DNA from: Actinomadura meyerae
GTDB taxonomy: Bacteria; Actinomycetota; Actinomycetes; Streptosporangiales; Streptosporangiaceae
Assembly: GCF_900188445.1 (NCBI RefSeq)
Contig: NZ_FZOR01000030.1
Span: 1-64,000 of the forward strand
Direction of reading: 5' to 3'
Length of the DNA: 64,000 bases
Part shown: positions 32,409 to 42,183 of the stretch, piece by piece
Numbering within the stretch: position 1 is the first letter of the stretch
Layout: each line of letters starts with the position of its first letter
The notes under the pieces: generated by a model
Database searches by the model: none
Seen by the model: the letters and a program-made list of their open reading frames with translations, nothing else
Told to the model about the DNA's origin: nothing
Made by a program: the position numbers and the translations under genes

Positions 32409-35204
32409 ATGGGGCCCGTGACGCCGATCTCCGCCCGCGAGGCCGAGGTGCTCGCCCTGGTCGGGGAGCACCTGAGCAATGCCGAGATCGCCGCGCGCCT
32501 CGTGCTGTCGGTCCGGACCGTCGAGTCGCACGTCTCCTCGCTGCTGCGCAAGCTCGCCCTGCCGGACCGGCGGGCCCTCGCCCGGCACGCGGACGAGGTC
32601 GCCCGCGCCGGCCGGACGCGGTCGGCGCCCGCCCCGCCGGCGCCGCTGACGGCGTTCATCGGCCGGGTCCGCGAGCGCCGGGAACTGGCCGCGGCGGTGC
32701 GGGGAAGCCGCCTGGTGACCGTGGCGGGGCCCGGCGGGGTCGGCAAGACGCGGCTCGCGCTCGCGGTGGCCGGCGACCTGGCGGGCGACTTCCCCGACGG
32801 GGTGTGGTTCGCGGACCTGGTCCCGGTCACCGAGCCGGGACGGGTCGGCGCGGCGGTCGCGGCGGCGGCGGGCGTCGGGGAGCAGCCCGGACGCGGCATC
32901 GACGACGCGGTCGCGGCGGCGCTGTCCGACCGCCGCGCGCTGCTGGTGCTGGACAACTGCGAGCACGTGCGGGACGGGGTGGCGCCGTTCGTCGAGCGGC
33001 TGCTCGCGGCCTGCCCGCCGCTGCGCGTGCTGGTGACGAGCCGGGCCCGGCTGATGGTCCCGTTCGAGCACGTCGTGACCGTCCCGCCGCTGTCGCGGGA
33101 CGGCGGCGACGAGTCCGAGGCGGTGGCGCTGTTCCTGGACCGGGCCGCCGTGGCGGGCCTGCCGCCCGACCCGGTGACGCGGGAGCAGGCGGTGGCCGTC
33201 TGCGAGGGGCTCGGCGGGATGGCGCTGGCGATCGAGCTGGCGGCGGCGCGGTGGTCCACGCTCGGGCTGGACGGCCTGCTGGCGGGCCTCTCCGACCAGC
33301 TGCGGATCCTCACCGGCGGGCCGCGCGCCGACGACCGGCACCGGTCGGTGCGGGCGGTGCTCGACTGGAGCCACGACCTGCTGGAGCCACCGGAGCGGGC
33401 GCTGCTGCGCCGCGTCTCGGTGTTCGTCGCGCCGTTCACCGCCGGGGACGCCGCCGAGGTCGCCGGGTTCGGCCCGCTCGACCCGGCCGCGGTCGTCGGC
33501 GGGCTGGGCGCGCTCGCCGAGCAGAGCCTGCTCTCGGTGGCGCCGTCCGCGTCCGGCACCCGCTACCACGCGCTGGAGACGATCCGCCAGTACGGGGTGG
33601 AGCGGCTCGCCGAGGCTGCCGAGCTCGCGGACGTCCGGGCCCGCCACCTGCGCTGGTGCCTGGCCAACGCGTCCGCCCTGCGGGAGACCGGCGGCGCGGA
33701 CTGGCGCGCCAGGTTCGACGACGCCGCCGAGGACATGCGGGCCGCGCTGACCTGGGCCGCCGCGCGGCCGGAGCGGCGCCCGGACGCCTACCGGCTCGCG
33801 CTGCCCATGGCCGAGCTGGCGTTCGCCCGCAACCTGCTCGGCGAGGCGCAGCAGCGCTTCGAGCAGGCGGCCGGGCTCGCCGCCGACGGCGCAGACGCGG
33901 CGGCCGCGCTGCGGCATGCCGCCGCCGTCGCCGGGTGCCGCAGCCTCGACGGCGAGATGTACCGGCTGCACCGCGCCGCCGCCGAGGCCGCCCGCCGCGC
34001 CGGCGACACCACGGGCGCCGGACGCGACCTGGCCGCCGCCGCGACCGTCGCGTACCGCTTCTCCAGCTCGTTCGAGCGCCTACCGCCCGCGGCGGAGGTG
34101 GCGGCGATCCTCGCGGAGGCGCGAGACCTGTCCGGTGACTCCCCGGCCGCCGAGGCGGCGGTCGCGCTGGCGGAGGCGGCGGTGGAGGCGGACGCGTTCG
34201 GCGCCGTCCAGGGCGACCCGGACAACCCGGCCGCGGAGACGGTCCGGCAGGCGGAGCGGGCGGTCGAGCTGGCGCGGCGCGCGGGCGACCCGGTCGCCGA
34301 GTCCGCCGCGCTGGACGCGCTGTCCGGCGCGCAGAGCTGGGCGGGCGACCCGTTCGCGGCGGCGGCCGCCGCACGCCGCCGGATCGCCCTGCTGTCGGCC
34401 GAGCCGGACGGCCCCGCCGGCACGCACGAGCTGATGGACGCCCTCGCCATGGCCGCCGGGACGGCCGTCGGCGTCGGGCGGCTGCCGGAGGCGCGCCGCT
34501 GGGGCCGGCGGCTCGCCGACCATCCCCTCCTGGTGGAGGCCGGGCATCACGCCACGTCCTGGCTCCTCGTCGCGGACGCGTTCAGCGGGCTGGCGGACGA
34601 GCTGCTCCCGGTCAGCGACCGGTTCCTCGACTCGTGGACGCAGAGCGGCCTGCGGTCGCGGTCCCTCGCGCCCGCCGCCGCGTCGGTCGCGATGATCCAC
34701 GGGCTGCGCGGTGACGACGACGCCCGGTCGTCCTGGCTCGCGATCGCCGCGAAGGCGGGTCCCGAAGGGGACAACCGCCTCGGCTACGGCGCGGTCTTCG
34801 ACGCCATGGTCCTGCTCCACCACGGCGACGCGGACGCCGCGCTGGAACGGGTCGCCCCCGAGCCCGACCAGGTGTGGAAGTGGGTCTGCTGGGTCTGGCT
34901 GCACTGGTACACGGCGCTGCGGGCGGAGGCGGCGGTGCTCGCCGGGCATCCCGGTGCCCGGGAGCGGATCGCCGCCGCCCGGACCGCCGTCACCGGCAAC
35001 CCGGTCGCGTCCGCGCAGGTGGACCGGGCGGAGGCGCTGCTCGACGGCGACGTCCGGCGCCTGCCCGCGGTCGCCGCGGAGTTCGAGGCGGCCGGGTGCC
35101 CGTACCAGGCGGCGCGCACGCTGGTCCTCGCGGGCGGCGACCACGCCGCCGCCGGGCAGGCCGCTCTCGACAAGTTGGGGCTCGCCCAGGTGGCCGTCCG
35201 GTAA
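32409..35204 (+). CDS. LuxR-type HTH / NB-ARC ATPase regulator
   Basis: 931 residues from ATG 32409 (GTG 32418 possible). A LuxR HTH lies at the very N-terminus (SAREAEVLALVGEHLSNAEI, SVRTVESHVSSLLRKLALPD) instead of the C-terminus as in LAL regulators. Then an NB-ARC/STAND ATPase: GPGGVGKTRLALAVAG (Walker A), RALLVLDNCEH (Walker B), LRVLVTSRARL, and GGMALAIELAAARW. From about 480 to the end is a long helical, TPR-like sensor. Such proteins are ATP-driven switches that activate transcription when a ligand binds the helical part. Copies of one palindrome flank the gene. Confidence 0.9.
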   Translation: MGPVTPISAREAEVLALVGEHLSNAEIAARLVLSVRTVESHVSSLLRKLALPDRRALARHADEVARAGRTRSAPAPPAPLTAFIGRVRERRELAAAVRGSRLVTVAGPGGVGKTRLALAVAGDLAGDFPDGVWFADLVPVTEPGRVGAAVAAAAGVGEQPGRGIDDAVAAALSDRRALLVLDNCEHVRDGVAPFVERLLAACPPLRVLVTSRARLMVPFEHVVTVPPLSRDGGDESEAVALFLDRAAVAGLPPDPVTREQAVAVCEGLGGMALAIELAAARWSTLGLDGLLAGLSDQLRILTGGPRADDRHRSVRAVLDWSHDLLEPPERALLRRVSVFVAPFTAGDAAEVAGFGPLDPAAVVGGLGALAEQSLLSVAPSASGTRYHALETIRQYGVERLAEAAELADVRARHLRWCLANASALRETGGADWRARFDDAAEDMRAALTWAAARPERRPDAYRLALPMAELAFARNLLGEAQQRFEQAAGLAADGADAAAALRHAAAVAGCRSLDGEMYRLHRAAAEAARRAGDTTGAGRDLAAAATVAYRFSSSFERLPPAAEVAAILAEARDLSGDSPAAEAAVALAEAAVEADAFGAVQGDPDNPAAETVRQAERAVELARRAGDPVAESAALDALSGAQSWAGDPFAAAAAARRRIALLSAEPDGPAGTHELMDALAMAAGTAVGVGRLPEARRWGRRLADHPLLVEAGHHATSWLLVADAFSGLADELLPVSDRFLDSWTQSGLRSRSLAPAAASVAMIHGLRGDDDARSSWLAIAAKAGPEGDNRLGYGAVFDAMVLLHHGDADAALERVAPEPDQVWKWVCWVWLHWYTALRAEAAVLAGHPGARERIAAARTAVTGNPVASAQVDRAEALLDGDVRRLPAVAAEFEAAGCPYQAARTLVLAGGDHAAAGQAALDKLGLAQVAVR

Positions 35205-35213
35205 GGGGCGCGT

Positions 35214-35660
35214 TCAGCTCACCGCCTTCTTCACGAGGGCGGCGATGCGCTCCTCCACCTCGGGGGTCACCTCGGTCAGCGCGAACGCGGTCGGCCACAT
35301 CGGGCCGTCGTCGAGCTTCGCGGGGTCGTTGAACCCGAGCGTGGCGTAGCGCGCCTTGAACTTCGCCGCGCTCTGGAAGAAGCAGAGCACCTTCCCGTCC
35401 AGCGCGTAGGCGGGCATCCCGTACCAGAGCCGCGGCGCGAGGTCCGGCGCGGCGGACGTGACGACGGCGTGGACGCGCTCGGCCATGGCCCGGTCCGAAC
35501 CCTCCATCTCGGCGATCTTCGCGAGGACGTCCCGCACCGCCTCCGCGGCCTTCTCCGCCCGCGAGCCGCGCCGCGCCGCCTTCTTCTGCTCCTGCGCGTG
35601 CTCCTTCATCGCGGCCCGCTCCTCGGCGGTGAACCCCTCGTACGTCTTCTTCGCGGCCAT
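35214..35660 (-). CDS. DUF1801 (YdhG-like) protein
   Basis: 148 residues from ATG 35660 with AGGAG upstream. A basic helical N-terminus (AAMKEHAQEQKKAARRGSRA) precedes a DUF1801 domain: AVVTSAAPDLAPRLWYGMPA, YALDGKVLCFFQSAAKFKAR, ALTEVTPEVEERIAALVKKA. The family has an iron-chaperone-like fold with unknown role. Its upstream region carries copy 2 of the palindrome that precedes the PPOX gene, in the same orientation relative to the gene, so both are likely in one regulon. It is convergent with the regulator gene. Confidence 0.87.
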   Translation of the reverse strand: MAAKKTYEGFTAEERAAMKEHAQEQKKAARRGSRAEKAAEAVRDVLAKIAEMEGSDRAMAERVHAVVTSAAPDLAPRLWYGMPAYALDGKVLCFFQSAAKFKARYATLGFNDPAKLDDGPMWPTAFALTEVTPEVEERIAALVKKAVS

Positions 35661-35744
35661 GATCACTCCTGTTCTCCGTGGCCGGCGACCGCTTCCCGGC
35701 CGGTCGCCGTGGTACGAGCATCGCCGGGCGGCGGTACGGGCGGC

Positions 35745-35774
35745 ATCCGTGCCGAGCACGGAATCCACCACGGA
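35745..35774. promoter_or_regulatory. Palindromic element, copy 2, before the DUF1801 gene
   Basis: TCCGTGCCGAGCACGGA (inverted arms TCCGTGC/GCACGGA) followed by ATCCACCACGGA; 26 of 30 positions match the copy at 32377-32406. It lies 85 bp before the DUF1801 start. As before the PPOX gene, the trailing CCACGGA points away from the controlled gene. Confidence 0.78.
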
Positions 35775-35909
35775 AGGGGCGCGCCCGCGGCAGGACGCCG
35801 CACCGGACACCGGGGCCGGGTAAAGCTTTCCCCTGCCGTTCACGCAGGCGTGGAATGCTTGTTATCTGGGTGTGCGTGCCGTTTGTCGAGCGTCGTTGAG
35901 GAGCAGCCC

Positions 35910-37403
35910 GTGGCCGACAGGCATCTCGAGATCGAGCAGAAGTACGACGCCGCCGCGGACTTCGTCCTGCCGGACCTGGCCGGGCTGCCGGGCGTGGCGG
36001 CGCTCGGGGAGCCGGAGGTCCGGGAGCTGCACGCCACCTACTTCGACACCGCCGACCTGCGGCTCGCCGCCAACAAGATCACGCTGCGCCGGCGGCGCGG
36101 CGGCCCGGACGCGGGCTGGCACCTGAAGATGCCCGCCGGGCCCGACAGCAAGCAGGAGCTGCGCGTGCCGCTCGGCCGCCCGCTGGTCGTCCCGGCGCGG
36201 CTCGCCGGGCTGGTCGCGGCGCACACGCGCGGCGCGGAGCTGCGCCCGGTCGCGACGCTGGAGACGCGGCGGACGGTCGTCCGGCTGTTCGGCGCGGACG
36301 GGACCGAGCTGGCGGAGGTCGCCGACGACCTGGTGACCGGCCGGGGCGGCGCCGACGCCGAGCCGGAGCGGTGGCGGGAGATCGAGGTCGAGCTCGGCGC
36401 CGGCGGACCCGACCTGCTGAAGGCCGCCGGGAAGCGGCTCCGCAAGGCCGGCGCGAAGCGGGCCAAGTCGTCCTCCAAGCTCGGCCGGCTGCTCGGCTCC
36501 GCCGTCGTCCCGTCCGCGCCCGCGGCGGCCCGGTCCGCGGCCCGGTCGGCGCTCGCGGCGGCCACCTGCAACGGCAAGGCGCCCGCGATCACGACGGGCG
36601 AGGTCGTGCTGGCCTACCTCGCCGAGCAGGTCGACACGATCGTGGCCACCGACCCGAAGGCGCGGCTCGGCGAGGACGACGCCGTCCACCGGATGCGGGT
36701 CGCCGTCCGCCGGACGCGCAGCGCGCTGCGCAGCTACCGGTCCGTCCTGGACCCGGAGCGGACGGTCCCGCTCGGCCCGGAGCTTCGCTGGCTCGCCCAG
36801 GTCCTCGGCGAGGTCCGCGACCTGGAGGTGCTGCGGATGCGCTTCCAGGGCGCGCCCGCCTTCCTGCTGGACGACCTGGAGCGGCGGGAGCGGTCCGCGT
36901 ACCGGCGGATGAACGCGGTCCTGCGGGAGCCGAGGTACTTCGCGCTGCTCGACGAGCTGGACCGCCTGGTCACCGACCCGCCGCTCGGCGCGGCGGCGGG
37001 CCGCAAGGCCCGCAAGGACCTGCCCGGCCTCGTGACGCGGGCCTGGGACCGGATGGCCGGGGACTACGCGTCGATCCGGACGGCCGACGACCCCGACACC
37101 GCGCGCCACGAGACCCGGAAGGAGGCCAAGCGGGTCCGGTACGCGGCGGAGCTGGCCGTCCCAGTGCTCGGGATCGCGGCGAAGCGGGTGGTCAAGGACG
37201 CCAAGCGGCTGCAGGAGGTCCTCGGCGGCTACCAGGACGGCGTCATCGCCATGGAGCACCTCGCCGCCGCCGCGAAGCGCACGAAGGACCCGGCGGAGGC
37301 GTTCACGCTCGGCGTCCTGTACGGCAAGGAGCAGGTCGAGGCGGAGGCCGCCCGCGACCGCCTGGCCACGACCTGGTCGCAGACGCTGGGCCCGTCCTTC
37401 TAA
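35910..37403 (+). CDS. CYTH-CHAD domain protein
   Basis: 497 residues from GTG 35910, after GAGGAG. N-terminal CYTH (inorganic triphosphatase) domain: HLEIEQKYDA (the ExExK motif as EIEQK), YFDTADLRLAANKITLRRRR, GWHLKMP. C-terminal CHAD domain from about 225: VHRMRVAVRRTRSALRSYRS, EVRDLEVLRMRF, HETRKEAKRVRYAAELAVP, with the conserved His and basic helices that bind polyphosphate. CYTH hydrolyses triphosphate; CHAD binds polyP granules. The gene converges on the NUDIX-SixA and Ppk1 genes, a polyphosphate cluster. Confidence 0.93.
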   Translation: MADRHLEIEQKYDAAADFVLPDLAGLPGVAALGEPEVRELHATYFDTADLRLAANKITLRRRRGGPDAGWHLKMPAGPDSKQELRVPLGRPLVVPARLAGLVAAHTRGAELRPVATLETRRTVVRLFGADGTELAEVADDLVTGRGGADAEPERWREIEVELGAGGPDLLKAAGKRLRKAGAKRAKSSSKLGRLLGSAVVPSAPAAARSAARSALAAATCNGKAPAITTGEVVLAYLAEQVDTIVATDPKARLGEDDAVHRMRVAVRRTRSALRSYRSVLDPERTVPLGPELRWLAQVLGEVRDLEVLRMRFQGAPAFLLDDLERRERSAYRRMNAVLREPRYFALLDELDRLVTDPPLGAAAGRKARKDLPGLVTRAWDRMAGDYASIRTADDPDTARHETRKEAKRVRYAAELAVPVLGIAAKRVVKDAKRLQEVLGGYQDGVIAMEHLAAAAKRTKDPAEAFTLGVLYGKEQVEAEAARDRLATTWSQTLGPSF

Positions 37404-38269
37404 GGGATGTGGCGCTCCAGGGCCGCCAGCGAACCGTCCGCCACGTGAGCCGCCCAGAACTCGCCCTTGCGGAGGCTCGTGTCGTCCGGGACCTTCGCGC
37501 CCATCTCCTTGCACAGGCCGGTGACGAGGTCGGAGACGATCTCGCCGTGCGTGCAGACGACCGTGGCGGCGCCGGCCAGGGAGAGCAGCCGCCGCACGGC
37601 CTGCTCCGGGCCGGTGTCGCCGATGGTGAACGCCGCGTCCGTGGTGATGGAGGCCCGCGTGGCCCGCGCATAGGGCAGGACGGTCTCCAGGCAGCGCGCC
37701 GTCGCCGAGCCGACCACTCGCATGGGCCCGTAGGCGTGCAGCAGCCCGGCAAGGGCGGTGGCCTCGCGGCGCCCGGCGGCGTCCAGCGGGCGCAGTTCGT
37801 CGGCCTCCCGCCACTCCCGCTTGTCCCCGGCGGACGCGTGGCGCAGGATCACCAGCGGCGCCGTCCGCGCGGGGCCGCCCAGGAACTCGTGCAGCAGGCC
37901 GATGTCGTGCTGGTAGCTGAGCCTGCCCTCCGCCTCGGCGGCGGGCAGCCAGACCAGCTCGTCCACCTCGTGGTTGGGCGTGAACGCGCACTCGGCGACG
38001 GGCCGCGCGGCCCAGTAGTCGACCTGCTTCGTCCGGTCCCCGACCGGATAGGCGATGGTCGGGAGCCGGCGGCCGAGGCGGGCGGTGATACCGGTCTCCT
38101 CCTCGATCTCGCGGACGGCGGCGCGCAGCACGTGCTCGCCCCGGTCGACCTTGCCCTTCGGGAACGACCAGTCGTCGTAGCGGGGCCGGTGGATCAGCGC
38201 GAACTCCGGCTCGCCGCCCGGCCCGTCCCGCCACAGCACCGCCCCGGCGGCGTGGATGACCTCAGCCAT
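37400..38269 (-). CDS. NUDIX hydrolase-histidine phosphatase fusion (MutT1-like)
   Basis: 289 residues. NUDIX box at about 39-61: [22 protein letters not shown], matching GX5EX7REUXEEXGU. The second domain from about 139 is a histidine phosphatase (SixA-like): [20 protein letters not shown] with the catalytic RH, and a second His in [12 protein letters not shown]. This is the layout of mycobacterial MutT1, which acts on 8-oxo-dGTP and diadenosine polyphosphates. Its start lies inside the end of the ppk gene (8-bp overlap), so the two are co-translated, as in mycobacteria. Confidence 0.92.
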   Translation of the reverse strand: MAEVIHAAGAVLWRDGPGGEPEFALIHRPRYDDWSFPKGKVDRGEHVLRAAVREIEEETGITARLGRRLPTIAYPVGDRTKQVDYWAARPVAECAFTPNHEVDELVWLPAAEAEGRLSYQHDIGLLHEFLGGPARTAPLVILRHASAGDKREWREADELRPLDAAGRREATALAGLLHAYGPMRVVGSATARCLETVLPYARATRASITTDAAFTIGDTGPEQAVRRLLSLAGAATVVCTHGEIVSDLVTGLCKEMGAKVPDDTSLRKGEFWAAHVADGSLAALERHIP

Positions 38270-40346
38270 CGACCGTCCTCCACCGGCGGCTCTTGACCAG
38301 GTGCGTCTGGATGTCCAGGAGCGTCTCGCCGGGACGGGCCCGGCCGCGCGTCCAGGTGCCGTCGCCGTCCAGCGCCCAGGCGTGGGTGCCGGGCTCCATG
38401 GCCCGGTCGAGCAGGGCGAGCAGGTCGTCGCGCTGGGCCCGGTCGGTGACGGTGACGAGCGCCTCGACGCGGCGGTCCAGGTTGCGGTGCATGAGGTCGG
38501 CGCTGCCGATCCACACCTCCGGCTCGCCGCCGTTCTCGAACGCGAACACGCGGGAGTGCTCCAGGAACCGGCCGAGGACGCTGCGCACCCGGATCATGTC
38601 CGACAGGCCGGGCACGCCGGGACGCAGCGCGCAGATGCCGCGCACCCAGACGTCCACCGGCACCCCGGCCCGCGACGCCCGGTACAGCGCGTCGATGATC
38701 ACCTCGTCCACCAGCGAGTTGCACTTGATCCGGACCCGGGCGGGATGCCCGGCCCGGCGGTTGTCGATCTCGTGCTCGATCCGCTGCACCAGCCCGGACC
38801 GCAGGCTGTTCGGCGCGACGAGCAGCCGGTGGTAGGAGCTCTGCCGCGAGTAGCCGGTCAGGTGGTTGAACAGGGCGCTGACGTCCTCGCCGACCTCCGG
38901 GTCGGCGGTGAGCAGCCCGAAGTCCTCGTAGAGGCGGGCGGTCTTCGGGTGGTAGTTGCCGGTGCCGATGTGGCAGTAGCGGCGGAGCTGGCCCTCGTCG
39001 TCCTGCCGGACGATCAGGGCGAGCTTGCAGTGCGTCTTCAGCCCGACGAACCCGTACACGACGTGGCAGCCCGCGGTCTCCAGCTTGCGCGCCCACGCGA
39101 TGTTCGCGCGCTCGTCGAACCGGGCCTTCAGCTCGACCACGACCACGACCTGCTTGCCCGCCTCCGCGGCGCTCATCAGCGCGTCCACGATGGGGGAGTC
39201 GCCGCTCGTCCGGTACAGGGTCTGCTTGATCGCGAGGACGCGCGGGTCGGCCGCCGCGTCCTCGATCAGCCGCTGGACGGTCGTGGTGAACGAGTCGTAG
39301 GGGTGGTGGACGAGCACGTCCCGCTCACGGATGGCGGCGAAGATGCTCGCGTCCTCCGGCAGCGCCTCCTTCGACGGCACGAAAGGGGGGTACTTCAGCT
39401 CCGGGCGGTCGAGGTCGGCGATCGCGGCGAGGCCGCCGAGGTCCAGCGGTCCGACGACGCGGTAGATCTGGCCGTCGTGCACGCCCAGCTCGGAGGTGAG
39501 CAGCTCCAGCACGCCCGCGGAGATCGACTCCTCCACCTCCAGTCGCACGACCGGGCCGAACCGGCGGCGCAGCAGCTCGCGCTCCAGCGCCTGGAGCAGG
39601 CCCTCGCTGATGTCGTCGTCGATCTCCAGGTCCTGGTTGCGGGTGACGCGGAACGCGTGGTGCTCGACGACCTCCATCCCGACGAACAGCTGCCCGAGGT
39701 GCGCGGCGATCACGTCCTCCAGCGGCGTGAACCGGTCCGGGGACGCCTCGATGAAGCGCGGCAGCAGCGGCGGCACCTTGACCCGGGCGAACATCGTCGC
39801 GTCGGTCTCCGGATCCCGGACGATCACCGCGAGGTTCAGCGACAGGCCCGAGATGTAGGGGAAGGGGTGCGCGGAGTCGACCACCAGCGGCGTGAGCACC
39901 GGGTAGATCCGGTCGCGGAACAGCCGGCGCAGCCGCTCCTGCTCGGTCTCGGCCAGCTCGTCCCAGCGCAGGATGTCGATGCCCTCGTCGCCGAGCGCGG
40001 GGCGGATCGCGTCCCGGAAGCAGGACGCGTGCCGCCGCATCAGCTCGTGCGCGACCTCGCCGGTCCGCTCCAGCACCTCGCGGGGCTGCCGGCCGCTCGC
40101 GGACTGGACGGCGAGCCCGGTCGCCATCCGGCGGGCGAGGCCGGCGACCCGCACCATGAAGAACTCGTCCAGGTTGCTGGCGAAGATCGACAGGAACCGG
40201 ACCCGCTCCAGCAGCGGCAGGCCGGGATCCTCGGCGAGCTCCAGGACGCGCTGGTTGAATCTCAGCCAGCTCTCCTCCCGGTCGAGGAAGCGGTCCTCGG
40301 GCAGCGCTTCATCCAGCGGGGGGAACTGTCCTGGATTGACGGTCAT
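38262..40346 (-). CDS. ppk1: Polyphosphate kinase 1
   Basis: 694 residues from ATG 40346 (a TTG at 40367 is in frame; neither has a good SD). PPK1 domains in order: N-terminal [20 protein letters not shown] and [23 protein letters not shown]-binding and catalytic parts [72 protein letters not shown] (phospho-His region), and [20 protein letters not shown]. It makes polyP from ATP reversibly at the membrane/cytosol. Length is normal. A PHO-box-like repeat sits just upstream. Operon with the NUDIX-SixA gene. Confidence 0.96.
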   Translation of the reverse strand: MTVNPGQFPPLDEALPEDRFLDREESWLRFNQRVLELAEDPGLPLLERVRFLSIFASNLDEFFMVRVAGLARRMATGLAVQSASGRQPREVLERTGEVAHELMRRHASCFRDAIRPALGDEGIDILRWDELAETEQERLRRLFRDRIYPVLTPLVVDSAHPFPYISGLSLNLAVIVRDPETDATMFARVKVPPLLPRFIEASPDRFTPLEDVIAAHLGQLFVGMEVVEHHAFRVTRNQDLEIDDDISEGLLQALERELLRRRFGPVVRLEVEESISAGVLELLTSELGVHDGQIYRVVGPLDLGGLAAIADLDRPELKYPPFVPSKEALPEDASIFAAIRERDVLVHHPYDSFTTTVQRLIEDAAADPRVLAIKQTLYRTSGDSPIVDALMSAAEAGKQVVVVVELKARFDERANIAWARKLETAGCHVVYGFVGLKTHCKLALIVRQDDEGQLRRYCHIGTGNYHPKTARLYEDFGLLTADPEVGEDVSALFNHLTGYSRQSSYHRLLVAPNSLRSGLVQRIEHEIDNRRAGHPARVRIKCNSLVDEVIIDALYRASRAGVPVDVWVRGICALRPGVPGLSDMIRVRSVLGRFLEHSRVFAFENGGEPEVWIGSADLMHRNLDRRVEALVTVTDRAQRDDLLALLDRAMEPGTHAWALDGDGTWTRGRARPGETLLDIQTHLVKSRRWRTVDG

Positions 40347-40363
40347 ACCGTGATCTTTCTTGA

Positions 40364-40385
40364 CCAAGATGAACGACAGCCGAAC
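40364..40385 (-). promoter_or_regulatory. PHO-box-like direct repeat before ppk1
   Basis: On the minus strand GTTCGGCTGTC (40385-40375) and GTTCATCTTGG (40374-40364) are two adjoining 11-bp units starting GTTC, like the PhoP PHO box (GTTCACC plus 4). In Streptomyces ppk is a PhoP target. It ends only 17 bp before ATG 40346, which would fit a leaderless or near-leaderless transcript given the missing SD. Confidence 0.6.
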
Positions 40386-40503
40386 TCGGGGATGTCACCG
40401 AAGTATCAGACACTCCGATCATGCCCGCGGTTCCCGCTGATCACACGGTATTTCCGCATGTCTTCCCAGGCTTTCGGCACCGCCGGACGGGTGCCGCCCC
40501 TGG

Positions 40504-40528
40504 TCAGCGGCCGGTCAGCGGCCGGTCA
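40504..40528. repeat. 11-bp repeat spanning the pentapeptide-gene stop
   Basis: GGTCAGCGGCC has an 11-bp period with TCA at 40504, 40515 and 40526. That at 40515 is the stop (TGA on minus). The unit ACCGGCCGCTG is present once inside the gene end and once after the stop. Confidence 0.75.
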
Positions 40529-42035
40529 GGTGCGCGCTGTGGGCCGTGCCCGCGCCGCCGCCGTGGTGCAGGACGGACGCCCCGCCCGCCACCAGCGCCG
40601 CGATCACGGCGATCCAGGCGACGACGCGGCCCGCGCGCAGCCCGTAGCCGCACGTGATCCAGAGCAGGTGCAGCCCCCAGCGGCGCAGCCGGTCGCGTTC
40701 GCCGCGCCGCCGCACCTCCTGCGCCCCGTACCGGAAGTCGCGGGCCAGCCGGCCCCGGTCGGCGTCGGCGCTGGCGCGGGCCAGCTCCAGGTAGAGCGTC
40801 CGCAGCCGGTCGCCGTCGGCGGCCGTGCCGGCGGAGGCGAGCGCGGGGTCGTCGGCGAGCACCGCCCGACCGGCGTGCGCGCCGTGCCTGTGCGGGTGCC
40901 AGGGCAGGTGCGGGTGCCAGGGGAGGTGCGGGTGCCAGGGAAGGTGCGCGCGGTGATGCGGGACGGTCGCGAACGCGCAGTCGCCGGTGAGCTGGAGCGT
41001 GTCCGGGTGCCGCAGCCCGAGGAACCCGCACCCGCTCAGGTCGACGCCGGAGAGGTGCAGCCGGGCGGCGTCCACCCCGCGCAGCGAGACGACCCGGACC
41101 GCCGCGGGGCCCGCCGCCGGCGGCTCCGCGAGCCCCTGGATCGGGTGGGCCAGCGCCTCGACGCCGACCGGGCCCTCGAACACCGCGTCCTCCAGGTCCA
41201 GTTCGGCGTGCCGCAGCCGGAACCCCGCCTCCCCGTGGACGGTGAGGCCGCGCGCCGTGACCTGCCGGGCCGCCGCGTCGACCCGCAGCCGGCCGCGGAC
41301 GGCCGCGTCCGACAGCCCGATCCGGCCGGCGGTGAGCGGGCCGAGCCAGACGCCCTGCCGGAACCGGGTCCGCTCGAACCGGGCGTGCCGCGACACCTGC
41401 ACGCGCTTGAACGAGACGGGGCCGCCGAAGCACGCTCCCTGCATCGCCGCGTCCCGCCCGAACCGGGCCCGGTCGAAGCAGACGGCCCCCATGAACACCG
41501 CCCGCCGGAACGAGGCGTCGGCGTGCCAGCGCGCCTCCCCGAACACCGCGTCGCAGGTGAACACGGCCTCCTCGAACGAGGCGAACCGGGCGAAGCGCAC
41601 CGCGTGGAAGGACGCGTTGCGCCCGAACCGCGCACCCCGGAACGAGACGTTGCCGAGGAACCGCGCGTCGAAGAACGAGACGCCGCCGAGGAAGCAGGCG
41701 CCGTCGAACGAGCTGTCGCCCTCCACGCAGGCGCCGCGCAGCACCGCGTCGGACGGGAGCACGGCGCCGTCGAAGCGCGTCCGGCCGAGGTGGGGGCGGC
41801 CGTCCGGGCCGGTGACCGCGTCGAGCACGGCCTCCAGCAGCCACGCGGGGACCGTCACGCCGCGCAGGTCCAGGTCGGCGCCGGGCCGCAGCGCGCCCAT
41901 GAACGCCTCGAACTCGCGCGGACGCAGGTGGGCGGCGCACCCGCCGCGCGCACCGGCGGCGCGTCCGCTGCACCCGTGGACGGCCGAGCAGCGAGGCCAG
42001 AACACCGTCGTCGGGGAAGGCTCGTGTGGGGTCAC
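40515..42035 (-). CDS. Pentapeptide-repeat membrane protein
   Basis: 506 residues from GTG 42035 (start uncertain, weak SD). Residues 80-320 are pentapeptide repeats of the A(D/N)LXX kind with F at the centre: FDGACFLGGVSFFDARFLGN, VSFRGARFGRNASFHAVRFA, RFASFEEAVF. These fold as a right-handed beta-helix. A tripled LPWHPH block lies near 370. The C-terminus has one or two membrane helices (WGLHLLWITCGYGL, VVAWIAVIAALVAGGASVL). Soluble members can mimic DNA; a membrane-anchored form more probably binds partners at the membrane. Function unknown. Confidence 0.85.
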   Translation of the reverse strand: MTPHEPSPTTVFWPRCSAVHGCSGRAAGARGGCAAHLRPREFEAFMGALRPGADLDLRGVTVPAWLLEAVLDAVTGPDGRPHLGRTRFDGAVLPSDAVLRGACVEGDSSFDGACFLGGVSFFDARFLGNVSFRGARFGRNASFHAVRFARFASFEEAVFTCDAVFGEARWHADASFRRAVFMGAVCFDRARFGRDAAMQGACFGGPVSFKRVQVSRHARFERTRFRQGVWLGPLTAGRIGLSDAAVRGRLRVDAAARQVTARGLTVHGEAGFRLRHAELDLEDAVFEGPVGVEALAHPIQGLAEPPAAGPAAVRVVSLRGVDAARLHLSGVDLSGCGFLGLRHPDTLQLTGDCAFATVPHHRAHLPWHPHLPWHPHLPWHPHRHGAHAGRAVLADDPALASAGTAADGDRLRTLYLELARASADADRGRLARDFRYGAQEVRRRGERDRLRRWGLHLLWITCGYGLRAGRVVAWIAVIAALVAGGASVLHHGGGAGTAHSAHLTGR

Positions 42036-42183
42036 GGTCTCGTTGTACCCATGGCACCCCGCGGAGTGAAGGTCTCCCGATGGCCAGGTAGGTGCAACCC
42101 CGCCGCCACTCACCGTAACCCCCCGACGCGTCCGGGATTAAAAGGGGGTTGTTTTGTCAGACCCACGCGTAATGATTTCTGTT

